Of a stretch of 64,000 nt of DNA, positions 33,961-41,584 are shown piece after piece. A program made the translations under genes and the position numbers. A model generated the notes under the pieces. The model searched no databases, was not told where the DNA came from, and saw only the letters and a program-made list of their open reading frames with translations. The stretch lies in contig NZ_JNUP01000072.1 of assembly GCF_000758165.1 (NCBI RefSeq), positions 226,496 to 290,495 on the forward strand, read 5' to 3'. The DNA is from Spirochaeta lutea (GTDB taxonomy: Bacteria; Spirochaetota; Spirochaetia; DSM-27196; Salinispiraceae). Position 1 is the stretch's first letter. Each line of letters opens with the position of its first letter.

Positions 33961-34593
33961 ATGTCAGCACGTTTGCTTTACTGGATATTCACAGCCCTCT
34001 TAGCAGTGGCGGCCCTGGGCACCCTTGTGGCAGTCGCCTTCGTGATTATCTCACCCCGTATCGATCAGGCCCTGATTACGGGTTTTACGGTAGAGAAAAT
34101 GGGAGTGGGATCCGCCCTGCCCATGGTCAGTCGAATTGATTCAGAGGCTGCCATGACGGCTGTTCAGGGTCAACTTACCATTGTCATTCCCGGTTTCTTA
34201 GCGGGACTGCTTCGGGTTATTGATGTGGTTCTCACCGGTGGGTTATGGATAGGCTTGATGTGGATCATGCGGCGATTCTTCAAAGCCCTAGGTTCAGACC
34301 GCCCCTTTTCACGGGAGACGACGAGGGAGCTCTTCTGGGGAGGTATCTTGCTTATGGGACTCCCGGTGTGGCAGCTGCTATCTTCTCTGGCATGGCAAGT
34401 CCTTCTCATGGATAGGATTGCTCCGGATACGACCATAACTACCATGCTGGGAGCTGCCGGTTCTGAAACACAATGGCGGGTACTCCCTGAAATAGATCCA
34501 GGCCTTGCCCTTGCCGGGCTCGTACTCCTAGTGATGGCGAAGGCATTCCGCCTTGGCATGGAGATTCAGCAAGACAATGACGAGATTGTGTAA
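33961..34593 (+). CDS. DUF2975 membrane protein
   Basis: A 210-aa protein with four membrane helices (about 5-30, 75-100, 120-145, 180-200), typical of DUF2975. Such proteins are usually encoded with a small Cro-like HTH protein, as here. The function is unknown; a membrane sensor or toxin-antitoxin-like pair has been suggested from context only. AAGGAGTTTCAG precedes the ATG. Its TAA stop overlaps the next ATG by one base. Confidence 0.82.
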   Translation: MSARLLYWIFTALLAVAALGTLVAVAFVIISPRIDQALITGFTVEKMGVGSALPMVSRIDSEAAMTAVQGQLTIVIPGFLAGLLRVIDVVLTGGLWIGLMWIMRRFFKALGSDRPFSRETTRELFWGGILLMGLPVWQLLSSLAWQVLLMDRIAPDTTITTMLGAAGSETQWRVLPEIDPGLALAGLVLLVMAKAFRLGMEIQQDNDEIV

Positions 34594-34811
34594 TGGCTAT
34601 CATCGTCAAGCTGGATGAACTAATGGCGAAAAAAAAAGTATCCCTCAATCAACTTGCCGCAGAAGTCGGGATTTCTGTCACCAACCTTTCCCTTCTTAAA
34701 AACGGGCATGTGCGGGGAGTCCGTTTTAATACCTTGGCTGCCATCTGCCGGGTACTCGAATGCAAACCCGGAGACCTGCTCGACTATGAATATGAAGAGG
34801 ATGAATCATGA
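34593..34811 (+). CDS. Small XRE/Cro-type HTH protein (YozG-like)
   Basis: A 72-aa DNA-binding protein consisting of one HTH_3 domain (LDELMAKKKVSLNQLAAEVGISVTNLSLLKNGHVRGVRFNTLAAICRVLECKPGDLLDY). This is the usual DUF2975 partner, probably regulating its own operon. It overlaps the next gene by 4 bp (ATGA). Confidence 0.88.
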   Translation: MAIIVKLDELMAKKKVSLNQLAAEVGISVTNLSLLKNGHVRGVRFNTLAAICRVLECKPGDLLDYEYEEDES

Positions 34812-36166
34812 ATATAGTTAAACCTAGTATTATTACCCTCCTTTCCTTCCCGGTGCTCTTAACCGGTTGTATCACAACCCAGAGCGGAGGTATTACCCGG
34901 GAGGTCAAGGCCGCTGTCCGTGAGGCTGTGGATTCCGGAAACCGAACTGGAATTGTCATCGGGCAGATCCATCGTGGTAAAACTAGCATTTTCGGATACG
35001 GCACCACCGCCGCAGAGAACGGTCGCATACCCGACGGGGATACAGTATTTGCCCTGGGCTCGGTTACCAAGATCTTCACCGCCGAAACTCTGGCCGCGTT
35101 GACCCGGAATCTGATTGTCACACCGGCCACAACCCTTGGGGAAATCTGGCCTAGGGTACTCGACGGCAACCCCGTCACCCTAGGGGCGCTGGCAACCCAT
35201 ACCGCGGGCCTGCCTCGAGACCTTCCCCTGGACCTTCTGGCATCAAATAGGGAGGCTCTGCTCCTGGAATTGGTAGATCAAGCTATGGGAAACAGTACCA
35301 GTCAGGCATCCCAAGCAGCCCCCCGGGCCTATTCCAATGTCGGAATGGCTGTACTCGGTCTCGCCCTGCAAACCGCGAGCGGTCTGGACCAAGAGACATT
35401 GACAGGGCGGTACATCACCTCCCCCCTGGGCATGACCCGTAGTTCCTACACCGGAGTCTCCGATAGTAATAGCGCCCAGCCCCACCGTGATGGCATCGAA
35501 ACCACCGCTTCCAGACATGCTACGCCCTCTGTTGCCTTTGGCTCCGGAGGACTCCACTCCACCACCCGTGACCTCCTCATCTTCCTGGAAGCTCACTTGA
35601 ACCCCGCCGGCACGCCCATGGAATCCAACATATGGATAACCGAGGAGGGTTGGAAGGGGCACCCCTTGGGGTGGCAGGTCCATGGTCATGGGCGTGGTAC
35701 CATTTTCTACCATAGCGGGGATGGTGACGGATATCAGGCCTTTATCGGGTACCGAAGGGATAGGAAAGCCGCTGTGGTCTTATTGGCTAACTCCTCAGCG
35801 GATGATGAGTTACAGCGGATTGCCCTCCACATCCTCGACCCAAGCGTTTCCCTTCCCTCCTTTGCGGACATCCATGAGCCAGTCCTCCCGGACCGGGCTC
35901 TCGAAACATACACAGGAACCTATCGTCTAGCATCGGAGGGCCCCGAGGGAAACCTAATTTTCATCGAAAACCAAAGGGGCCGGCTTGTTTACAAGGAAAC
36001 AACCTCCACAGGCTCCCTGGTACGCCTATCACCGATGATACACCAGGGGAAACACAGATTCCTGGTCGTAGGCCTTCCCCTTACCATCCTATTTCCAGAA
36101 TCCCCAGAGGAAAGAGCCTCCATGCAATTCCAAGACACCGACTATCCCCTGGTGAGGGTGGATTAG
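34808..36166 (+). CDS. Serine hydrolase lipoprotein, beta-lactamase class C fold
   Basis: A 452-aa predicted lipoprotein: signal with lipobox LLTGC (Cys21). The penicillin-binding-protein/AmpC fold carries S85-V-T-K88 (GSVTK), a YSNVG motif around residue 178, and HSGDGDGYQAF as the third motif. It may act as a D-alanyl-D-alanine carboxypeptidase, esterase or peptidase in the periplasm. It ends with a C-terminal beta domain (about 360-452). Its presence in an operon with DUF2975 and HTH genes suggests that a membrane signal controls a cell-wall enzyme. Confidence 0.87.
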   Translation: MNIVKPSIITLLSFPVLLTGCITTQSGGITREVKAAVREAVDSGNRTGIVIGQIHRGKTSIFGYGTTAAENGRIPDGDTVFALGSVTKIFTAETLAALTRNLIVTPATTLGEIWPRVLDGNPVTLGALATHTAGLPRDLPLDLLASNREALLLELVDQAMGNSTSQASQAAPRAYSNVGMAVLGLALQTASGLDQETLTGRYITSPLGMTRSSYTGVSDSNSAQPHRDGIETTASRHATPSVAFGSGGLHSTTRDLLIFLEAHLNPAGTPMESNIWITEEGWKGHPLGWQVHGHGRGTIFYHSGDGDGYQAFIGYRRDRKAAVVLLANSSADDELQRIALHILDPSVSLPSFADIHEPVLPDRALETYTGTYRLASEGPEGNLIFIENQRGRLVYKETTSTGSLVRLSPMIHQGKHRFLVVGLPLTILFPESPEERASMQFQDTDYPLVRVD

Positions 36167-36196
36167 GAGCCACTTGGAGATGACCTCCCGTATCAA

Positions 36197-37231
36197 TTAT
36201 GCCCGATCGTCCCCCGCAAACACCACAAAGGTGCCCCGGAAATCCGCCCGGGCCCGGTCTTCGCCGTGGTGATAGACCCGGGCATGCAGGGTAAGCTTGG
36301 CCTTACCGAAGCGTTCCAGCAGCTCCCGGACCCGGGTTTGCTCGGATTCTGAAATGGGATCGTTGATGCTGAAAAAGTCCCGGGTAACCGGAGCCAGGAA
36401 GCGCACCTGCTGGTTTTGAATCACCACCACCGCCCGGGAATAGCCCCAGGCCGTCGCCATCCGCCTCACCTGGCCCCAGGCCGACAGGGTCATGGCCGTG
36501 CCCAGACTGCCGCCGAAGGCCGACCCCCGGTGGTTCACGTGGTCGGCCAGGCGGCCCCCTACCCGGACCCTCAGGGCCTCGGTCTCTACCCGAAAGCCGG
36601 ATTTTTGAACCACGGGAATATGGGTGTGGATGTACTGCTCCAGCTCCCCGGTGTTTTCCCGGGGTGATTCTGCTGTTATGGCAGTCGAATCACCCTCCAG
36701 CAACCGCACAAACTGCAGGTGATCCTCCCAACGGCCGTTTATCCTCAAGTAGCGCCGGCTTAATCCCTCCATGGAAAACCCCAGACGCTCCACCACTCTC
36801 AGGGATGCCTCGTTCCGGGGAATGATATTAGCCTGGACCCGGTGAAGCCCCAGCTCTAACTCGCCGATTTCCAGGATCTTCCCCACAGCCTCGGTCATGA
36901 GCCCCCGGCCGGTGTGGTTCCGATCCAGCTTATACCCCAAAAAACAGGACTGGAAGGGTCCCATGATGATACCGGTTAGGGCTACCCGGCCGATGATCTG
37001 TTCCTGCCCGGCCAAGCGGAGGTACAGGACCAGATCGCTGCCCCGGCTGTTCCCTTGATGTTCCCCCAGGATACGCTGTCGGGTCCCCGCCAGGGTGAAA
37101 TAGTCCTCCTCCCGGATGGGCTCCCAGGGCCGGAAAAAATCCCGGTTCCGCAGCTCGAAATCCAGAAGCTCCCCGGCCTGATCCGCTTCCAGGCAGCTGA
37201 GGGTCAATAGTGGGGTGGTATAGGTAGTCAT
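36197..37231 (-). CDS. GNAT acetyltransferase fused to thioesterase domain
   Basis: A 344-aa two-domain protein. Residues about 1-180 are a RimJ/RimL-like GNAT (acetyl-CoA loop LDRNHTGRGLMTEAV, IIPRNEASLRVVERLGF). Residues about 200-340 are a hot-dog thioesterase-like domain (VNHRGSAFGGSLGTAMTLSAWGQV), as in E. coli YiiD/FabY, which combines the same domain types. It may act on acyl-CoA or acyl-ACP. The linker is encoded by DNA carrying two inverted GGGTGATTC motifs (36662-36670 and 36687-36695). GGAGATAGTAATC precedes the ATG at 37231; an in-frame TTG upstream is less likely. Confidence 0.85.
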   Translation of the reverse strand: MTTYTTPLLTLSCLEADQAGELLDFELRNRDFFRPWEPIREEDYFTLAGTRQRILGEHQGNSRGSDLVLYLRLAGQEQIIGRVALTGIIMGPFQSCFLGYKLDRNHTGRGLMTEAVGKILEIGELELGLHRVQANIIPRNEASLRVVERLGFSMEGLSRRYLRINGRWEDHLQFVRLLEGDSTAITAESPRENTGELEQYIHTHIPVVQKSGFRVETEALRVRVGGRLADHVNHRGSAFGGSLGTAMTLSAWGQVRRMATAWGYSRAVVVIQNQQVRFLAPVTRDFFSINDPISESEQTRVRELLERFGKAKLTLHARVYHHGEDRARADFRGTFVVFAGDDRA

Positions 37232-37627
37232 GATTACTATCTCCAAACTATCTCCAAGAAAGGGGATTCCGGCTGTATCAGGTCCCGGCTGTTTCCGGCC
37301 CGGTCATCCCCCAAACGGTCGCGCCGGTTCTGGGGAAGGGCTGGTCGACCCATCTCTGCTCCCGGGAGGCAACGCCGCCGCACCCGGGGCACCTACTTTC
37401 TACGCGGGGATTCCACGCCGCCGCGGCTGTACAGTATCAGGTTTATACCCTTTCCGGCCAGAGTCTCGGAAACCATCTTGCAGGGGGTATTACTACGACC
37501 TCCTGCCCCGCACCTACTGTCCTTATTTCTTCAGATACCCGCTTTATGGCGGCTGTTTTTACTACTTCGGTTTCCCGCCCTGCTTCTGCTTCTGCTTCTA
37601 CTTCTACTTCTACTTCTACTTCTACTT
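37232..37627. other. Gene-free gap with a 6-bp microsatellite
   Basis: The 396 bp between the GNAT-thioesterase gene and the CDF gene have no supported gene. The right end contains most of the hexanucleotide array listed next; the rest shows nothing recognisable. Confidence 0.6.
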
Positions 37628-37646
37628 CTAGTTCTGCTTCTGCTCC
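37581..37646. repeat. Hexanucleotide tandem array at the CDF 3' end
   Basis: Eleven 6-bp units of the form T(G/A)CTTC: three TGCTTC, five TACTTC, TAGTTC, TGCTTC and TGCTCC. It spans the last codons and stop of the CDF gene (stop at 37630-37628 on the minus strand). Copy-number change keeps the frame, but loss of the TAG unit would move the stop to the next unit. Confidence 0.9.
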
Positions 37647-38824
37647 GGCTGCCCAGCAGGCTCGCCGGGCAGGGGCTCCAAAGGATCGTGCTGGACCAAA
37701 TCACAATCCTTCTGGGGCTCCACATGGATCGTCACCTGGGTCGCGGCGCCGAACCGGTGGCGCAACTCAGCCTCCAGCTGCACGGTTATACCATGGGATT
37801 CCTGGACGGTCATGGCAGGATGAACCCGGATGTGAAACTCCACAACGATGGCATTTCCTAACCGGCGGGTTTTAAGGTTATGGGGATCATGCACCTTGGC
37901 ATGGGTCCGTACGAGATCTATGATTTCCCGTTTCGTCTCTTCCGGAAGGGATGCCTCCAGAAGCTCCCTCAACCCCGGAAGCACCAGGTCAACCGCCGCC
38001 TTTCCGATAAGAAGGCTTACGACCACTGCTGCAATGGGATCAAGAATCCTCCAGGGATCCCCGAGGAAATAGGCTCCCCCGATCCCCAGGAGCGTACCCA
38101 CCGAGGAAAGGGCATCGGAGCGGTGATGCCAGGCATTTGCCGTAACAGCTGCACTCTTCACCTGGTTCCCAACAGCCCTGGTGTAACGGAACAAGCCCTC
38201 CTTCACCAGGATAGACACCCCCGCAGCGACCAGGGCAAACCATTCCGGCCGGGGCAGGATAACCCCGGCTGCCCAATCCCGGAAGAGATTCACACTCTGC
38301 ACCAGTATACCAGCTGCCACAGCCCCCAGCACAAACCCGATGATTACACTTGCCAGGGTTTCAAACTTCCCGTGACCGTAATCATGGGACCTGTCCCGGG
38401 GTTTTGCTGAAATGGCAATAAACCCGATAACCACCACATCGGTTCCCACATCGGACAGGGAATGCACCGCATCAGCCACCATCGCACCGGAATGTCCCAG
38501 GATTCCTGCAACCAGCTTTCCTGCCGAAAGCAGCAAATTCACCATGAAACCCACCAGGGTTACCCGGTAAATCCGGCGGCTTCGATTCTGGTCCGGCTCT
38601 TGACTCGCTGACCGGTCGCCTTCATGGGGAGACGGTACCGCGTCCTCAGCCCCGGCAGCTATTCCAGCCGCCGCTCCGTCTTGGCGGGACGGTACCGCGC
38701 CCTCAGCCCCGGCAGCTATTCCCGACGCCGCACCTCCGCCCTTGCTTGGCGGCACCTGGGACACACCCCCGGCAGCTAATCCCGCCGCTCGGCGTTCCTC
38801 ATGAATACCCTTGCCCTTTGACAT
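37628..38824 (-). CDS. Cation diffusion facilitator, riboswitch-controlled metal exporter
   Basis: A 398-aa CDF transporter. Residues about 70-285 hold six membrane helices with the metal sites HSLSDVGTDVVV and HRSDALSSVGTLLGI (HxxxD), and about 290-385 are the cytoplasmic metal-binding domain (VEFHIRVHPAMTVQESHGITVQLEAEL). It exports divalent metal (probably Ni, Co or Fe, given the leader) in exchange for protons. Residues 1-68 are an extra low-complexity tail with a 19-residue tandem repeat (GIAAGAEGAVPS). The ATG at 38824 follows GGAGTGGGCT. The leader contains a NiCo-type riboswitch and terminator. Confidence 0.9.
   Translation of the reverse strand: MSKGKGIHEERRAAGLAAGGVSQVPPSKGGGAASGIAAGAEGAVPSRQDGAAAGIAAGAEDAVPSPHEGDRSASQEPDQNRSRRIYRVTLVGFMVNLLLSAGKLVAGILGHSGAMVADAVHSLSDVGTDVVVIGFIAISAKPRDRSHDYGHGKFETLASVIIGFVLGAVAAGILVQSVNLFRDWAAGVILPRPEWFALVAAGVSILVKEGLFRYTRAVGNQVKSAAVTANAWHHRSDALSSVGTLLGIGGAYFLGDPWRILDPIAAVVVSLLIGKAAVDLVLPGLRELLEASLPEETKREIIDLVRTHAKVHDPHNLKTRRLGNAIVVEFHIRVHPAMTVQESHGITVQLEAELRHRFGAATQVTIHVEPQKDCDLVQHDPLEPLPGEPAGQPEQKQN
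38631..38744. repeat. 57-bp tandem repeat inside the CDF gene
   Basis: Two copies of about 45 nearly identical bases (GACGGTACCGCG then a single C/T change, then CCTCAGCCCCGGCAGCTATT) spaced 57 bp apart, encoding a 19-residue repeat in the N-terminal tail. Confidence 0.8.
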
Positions 38825-38846
38825 AGCCCACTCCTTCCCCGCAGGC

Positions 38847-38884
38847 AAAAAAAAACCTGCAGGACAATAGTTCTGTCCCACAGG
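38847..38884 (-). terminator. Intrinsic terminator in the CDF leader
   Basis: On the minus strand CCTGTGGGACA pairs with TGTCCTGCAGG (one or two mismatches) around a 7-nt loop, followed by nine T. The T-run ends 22 nt before the CDF start codon. The 5' arm uses the end of the NiCo aptamer, so ligand-bound aptamer should prevent terminator formation. Confidence 0.85.
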
Positions 38885-38975
38885 GTTTGCAGCAGGAACG
38901 CAGCTTCCTGTTGCTGTTTCCAGCCCGGCTCCACACACCTGTACCGGTGCGGCCTGATCAGTTTTATATACGATT
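38866..38975 (-). ncRNA. NiCo (czcD) riboswitch
   Basis: The minus-strand leader reads, in order, AACTGATCAGGC, then a variable hairpin, GGAGCCGGGCTGGAAACAGC, AACAGG, a second hairpin (CAGCAACAGGAA / TTCCTGCTG) and CCTGTGGGACAG. This follows the conserved layout I know for NiCo riboswitches (GAGCAGGC, GCAGCCGGGCUGCGAAAGC, GGCAACAG, CUGUGGGACAG). These RNAs sense cobalt, nickel and probably ferrous iron and turn on metal exporters. Here the next gene is a CDF exporter and the aptamer end overlaps a terminator, as in known ON switches. P1 pairing is weak in my hand fold, so the exact ends are approximate. Confidence 0.85.
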
Positions 38976-39033
38976 CTTGATCCGGGCAGCATGAAGGATC
39001 AGCCATGGATCCCAACACTACCCAGGACTTTCC

Positions 39034-39062
39034 ATTGTAGGTTCCAGAACCCCCTCTGTCAA
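39034..39062 (-). promoter_or_regulatory. Promoter of the CDF leader
   Basis: On the minus strand TTGACA (39062-39057), a 17-nt spacer and TACAAT (39039-39034). Transcription should start near 39027, giving a leader of about 200 nt that holds the riboswitch and terminator. Confidence 0.8.
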
Positions 39063-39140
39063 CCGAGCCTGTTTCGGACTCCTCACCGACCCAGCCGAGG
39101 TTGTACCGGTCTCCCGGGGCCGCATTACGCCTGGCCTCCC
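39061..39140. repeat. 80-bp repeat, copy 1 (partner at 48674-48753)
   Basis: The first 73 bases (from AACCGAGCCTGTTTCGG) are identical to 48674-48746, then one mismatch and six more matches. It lies between the GH31 stop and the CDF promoter, whose -35 box it overlaps by two bases. Confidence 0.92.
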
Positions 39141-39206
39141 CTTCAGGTCTGAATCCGGACTCTCCATACATCCCAGGCGTACCAGGTTAGCCCAGCGGTG
39201 CATCCC

Positions 39207-41567
39207 TCAGACCCGGATCCGCGCCTTCCATACCGGCACCTGAGAACCGGGTACAGGGTTCTTCCCTGGCTTGAATACGACCGGGCTGCCATTACAAAGG
39301 ACGGAAGTCCGGCGGGCCCAAAGGTAGAAATCGAACTCTTGGCCCGCCAGGCTCCCGGATTCTAGGGTGATTTCCATTCCCTCAGCAGTGCTGCCTACCC
39401 TCCAACGGATACCCTCCTGGTGTCGGGTGTACTTCCAGCCGTCAGGCTCGTCCAGGATGTATTCACCGGTTTCAAGGATGGGCTGCCCGGCAGGCACCCC
39501 ATCATCTAACCCTCCGGGATACAGTACGAAGCCAGGGTTGGATAGGGCGACCTGATCACTGGACTGAATGTCCTCTCTCCAGGGCTGAATGGGGAGCAGA
39601 ACCCCGGCCTTTAGATACACCGGGAAGGGATGTTCATCCAGGGAAATCTCCGCCGTTTCAGGTCCGGATAGCTCATGAGGGGTAAAGATTCCGGCCCAGT
39701 CGCCCGGAGGAAGATTGATGGCCCGGGTTTTTTGGCCCGCAGATAATTTCGGAGCCTGAATAAGATGGGGTCCGATATAGTACTGGTCGGCGCAGTGGGC
39801 GGTGTCCGGGTTGAAGGAGCCGTAGATCATGGGCCGGATCAACGGCTCTCCCGCGGAGGTATACCGGATCATCAGCTGGTAGAGATAGGGCAAAAATGTA
39901 TACCGGGCTCGGATTGCCTGGGATATTTCTCCCAGGGTCCGCCGGTCAAACTGCCAGGGTTCCTGGGGTGCCGTTCCCGAGGCGCTGTGGTTCCGGTAAA
40001 TCGGGAACAAAAAAGCAGCCCGGTGCCAATCCAGGGACAGTTCGGCGGTGCAATCGCCGCCGAATCCCCCCACATCCATCCCCGCCATGGGCATTCCCGA
40101 CAAGGACAGACTCAGCACCATTTCGATACCCTTGTTCAGGTGATGGTAATTGGACATATTGTCACCCGTCCACAAGGCTCCCCACCGGGATGACCCCAGG
40201 GACCCGCTTCGGGAAAGCACGAAGGGCCGCCTGTCAGGATAGGCCCGGGCCAACCCCTCCATGGTGGCACGGGTCATATCCCTGGCGTAGTCGTTATGGT
40301 AGGCCTCATGGGGAATGCTGCCCCGGGAAAAGAGCATGTCATCCACAGACGATGAGCCGGTGCTGGGATCGTTCATATCGACCCAGAACCCGGCGAATCC
40401 CCGGGCTGCCAGATCTGCGGCGTTTCTGGACCACCAAGCCCGGGTCTCGGGCAGACTGAAATCGGGAAAGTAACTCGCCCCTGGCCAGACAAACCCCACA
40501 TAGGGCTTCCCCGAGGGATTCAATGAAAAGAGACCCCCAGTACGGGCTTCCTCCACCAGGGGATTCCCCTCTTCGCGCTTCAATGCCGGATCCAGGATGG
40601 GAACAACCCTCCGGCCGGTCTGCCCGAGGGCCAGTAGACGCTGCTCCGCTCCGATAAATCCAGTGGTATTCAGGGTGAAAACCCGGTACTCATGCATGTA
40701 ATCGATATCGAGCCATAACCCGTCACAGGGAATATTCTCCCTGGTGAACCGCCCGGACAGCTCCTCAAGGTCATCCAGGGAACCGTATCCCCACCGGGAC
40801 TGATGGTACCCCAGAGCCCAGAGGGGAAACCGACGGGGTAGCCCGGCGATTCTATTGATCCGGGGAATCAGCTCCTCCAGGGATTCGGCCGCAGCGAGAA
40901 TGCATCGGCCCTTCCGGTCCTCGGGGCCGGTGGCGCCGAGGTAGAAGAAATCCAAATCCACCCCAGGATCCTTTACCCCCTCGATGACCTGTTTTGCCCC
41001 GGTGTCCATAAAAGCAGGGTATCCGCCGGATATAATGAAGGCTATCCAATAGCCACCACTCCGGAGAATCAGTACCGGGAAGCTGGCATACATGGGATCG
41101 GTGGTACCCGACTCCACCTCCGGGCCGGCGAAATCCGCCCAAACATCGGTATTCCAGAACTTCGTCCGGATGCGGCTCTTCTCAAACCCGATGTTCTTTT
41201 CCCCCATCCCGTAGAACCCCTCAATTCCCCCCAAGCGGAAGCTGAACATCCACTTCTGTCCCGAGGTTCCGTAGGGCAGAACGGGGTGGGAGTTCAACAC
41301 CGGAGCTCCCGAGCTATGCCGGAGTATCAGCCCTTGGGCATCCGAATGCTCGAGGCGGAAACGGCCTTCTTCCCCCCCAGTTTGCACCTCGGCATCGCCC
41401 TGCCGCCGGGGCAGGTCACCTAGTTGAGATTCCAAGCCCGGAGACTCCGCCCCGGGTACCGAAATGGCTACCTGGAATACATCGGGCCCGAACTCAGCCA
41501 GGGGTTCTATTTCCGGCTGAGCACTGGGACTAAAATTGAAGGGATGGTCTATCTTATGAAAATACAT
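39207..41567 (-). CDS. GH31 alpha-glucosidase/alpha-xylosidase-type enzyme 1
   Basis: A 786-aa cytoplasmic glycosidase. The GH31 barrel has the nucleophile D397 in GFWVDMNDPS and acid/base D469 in LWTGDN. Other family segments are YGMGEKNIGFEK, LGYHQSRWGYGS, LWLDIDYMHEYRVFTLN and GMPMAGMDVGGFGG. It is the last gene of sugar locus 2 and probably releases alpha-linked glucose or xylose from the imported oligosaccharide. Short ribosome-binding site GAGG before the ATG. Fragments of its 3' region occur at 48.7-48.9 kb. Confidence 0.92.
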   Translation of the reverse strand: MYFHKIDHPFNFSPSAQPEIEPLAEFGPDVFQVAISVPGAESPGLESQLGDLPRRQGDAEVQTGGEEGRFRLEHSDAQGLILRHSSGAPVLNSHPVLPYGTSGQKWMFSFRLGGIEGFYGMGEKNIGFEKSRIRTKFWNTDVWADFAGPEVESGTTDPMYASFPVLILRSGGYWIAFIISGGYPAFMDTGAKQVIEGVKDPGVDLDFFYLGATGPEDRKGRCILAAAESLEELIPRINRIAGLPRRFPLWALGYHQSRWGYGSLDDLEELSGRFTRENIPCDGLWLDIDYMHEYRVFTLNTTGFIGAEQRLLALGQTGRRVVPILDPALKREEGNPLVEEARTGGLFSLNPSGKPYVGFVWPGASYFPDFSLPETRAWWSRNAADLAARGFAGFWVDMNDPSTGSSSVDDMLFSRGSIPHEAYHNDYARDMTRATMEGLARAYPDRRPFVLSRSGSLGSSRWGALWTGDNMSNYHHLNKGIEMVLSLSLSGMPMAGMDVGGFGGDCTAELSLDWHRAAFLFPIYRNHSASGTAPQEPWQFDRRTLGEISQAIRARYTFLPYLYQLMIRYTSAGEPLIRPMIYGSFNPDTAHCADQYYIGPHLIQAPKLSAGQKTRAINLPPGDWAGIFTPHELSGPETAEISLDEHPFPVYLKAGVLLPIQPWREDIQSSDQVALSNPGFVLYPGGLDDGVPAGQPILETGEYILDEPDGWKYTRHQEGIRWRVGSTAEGMEITLESGSLAGQEFDFYLWARRTSVLCNGSPVVFKPGKNPVPGSQVPVWKARIRV

Positions 41568-41584
41568 GGTTTTCCTCGTTTTAC

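Noticed and set aside
38776-39171. A 131-codon minus-strand frame between GH31 and CDF genes
   Set aside because: It overlaps the promoter, riboswitch and terminator of the CDF leader and has no domain or ribosome-binding site.
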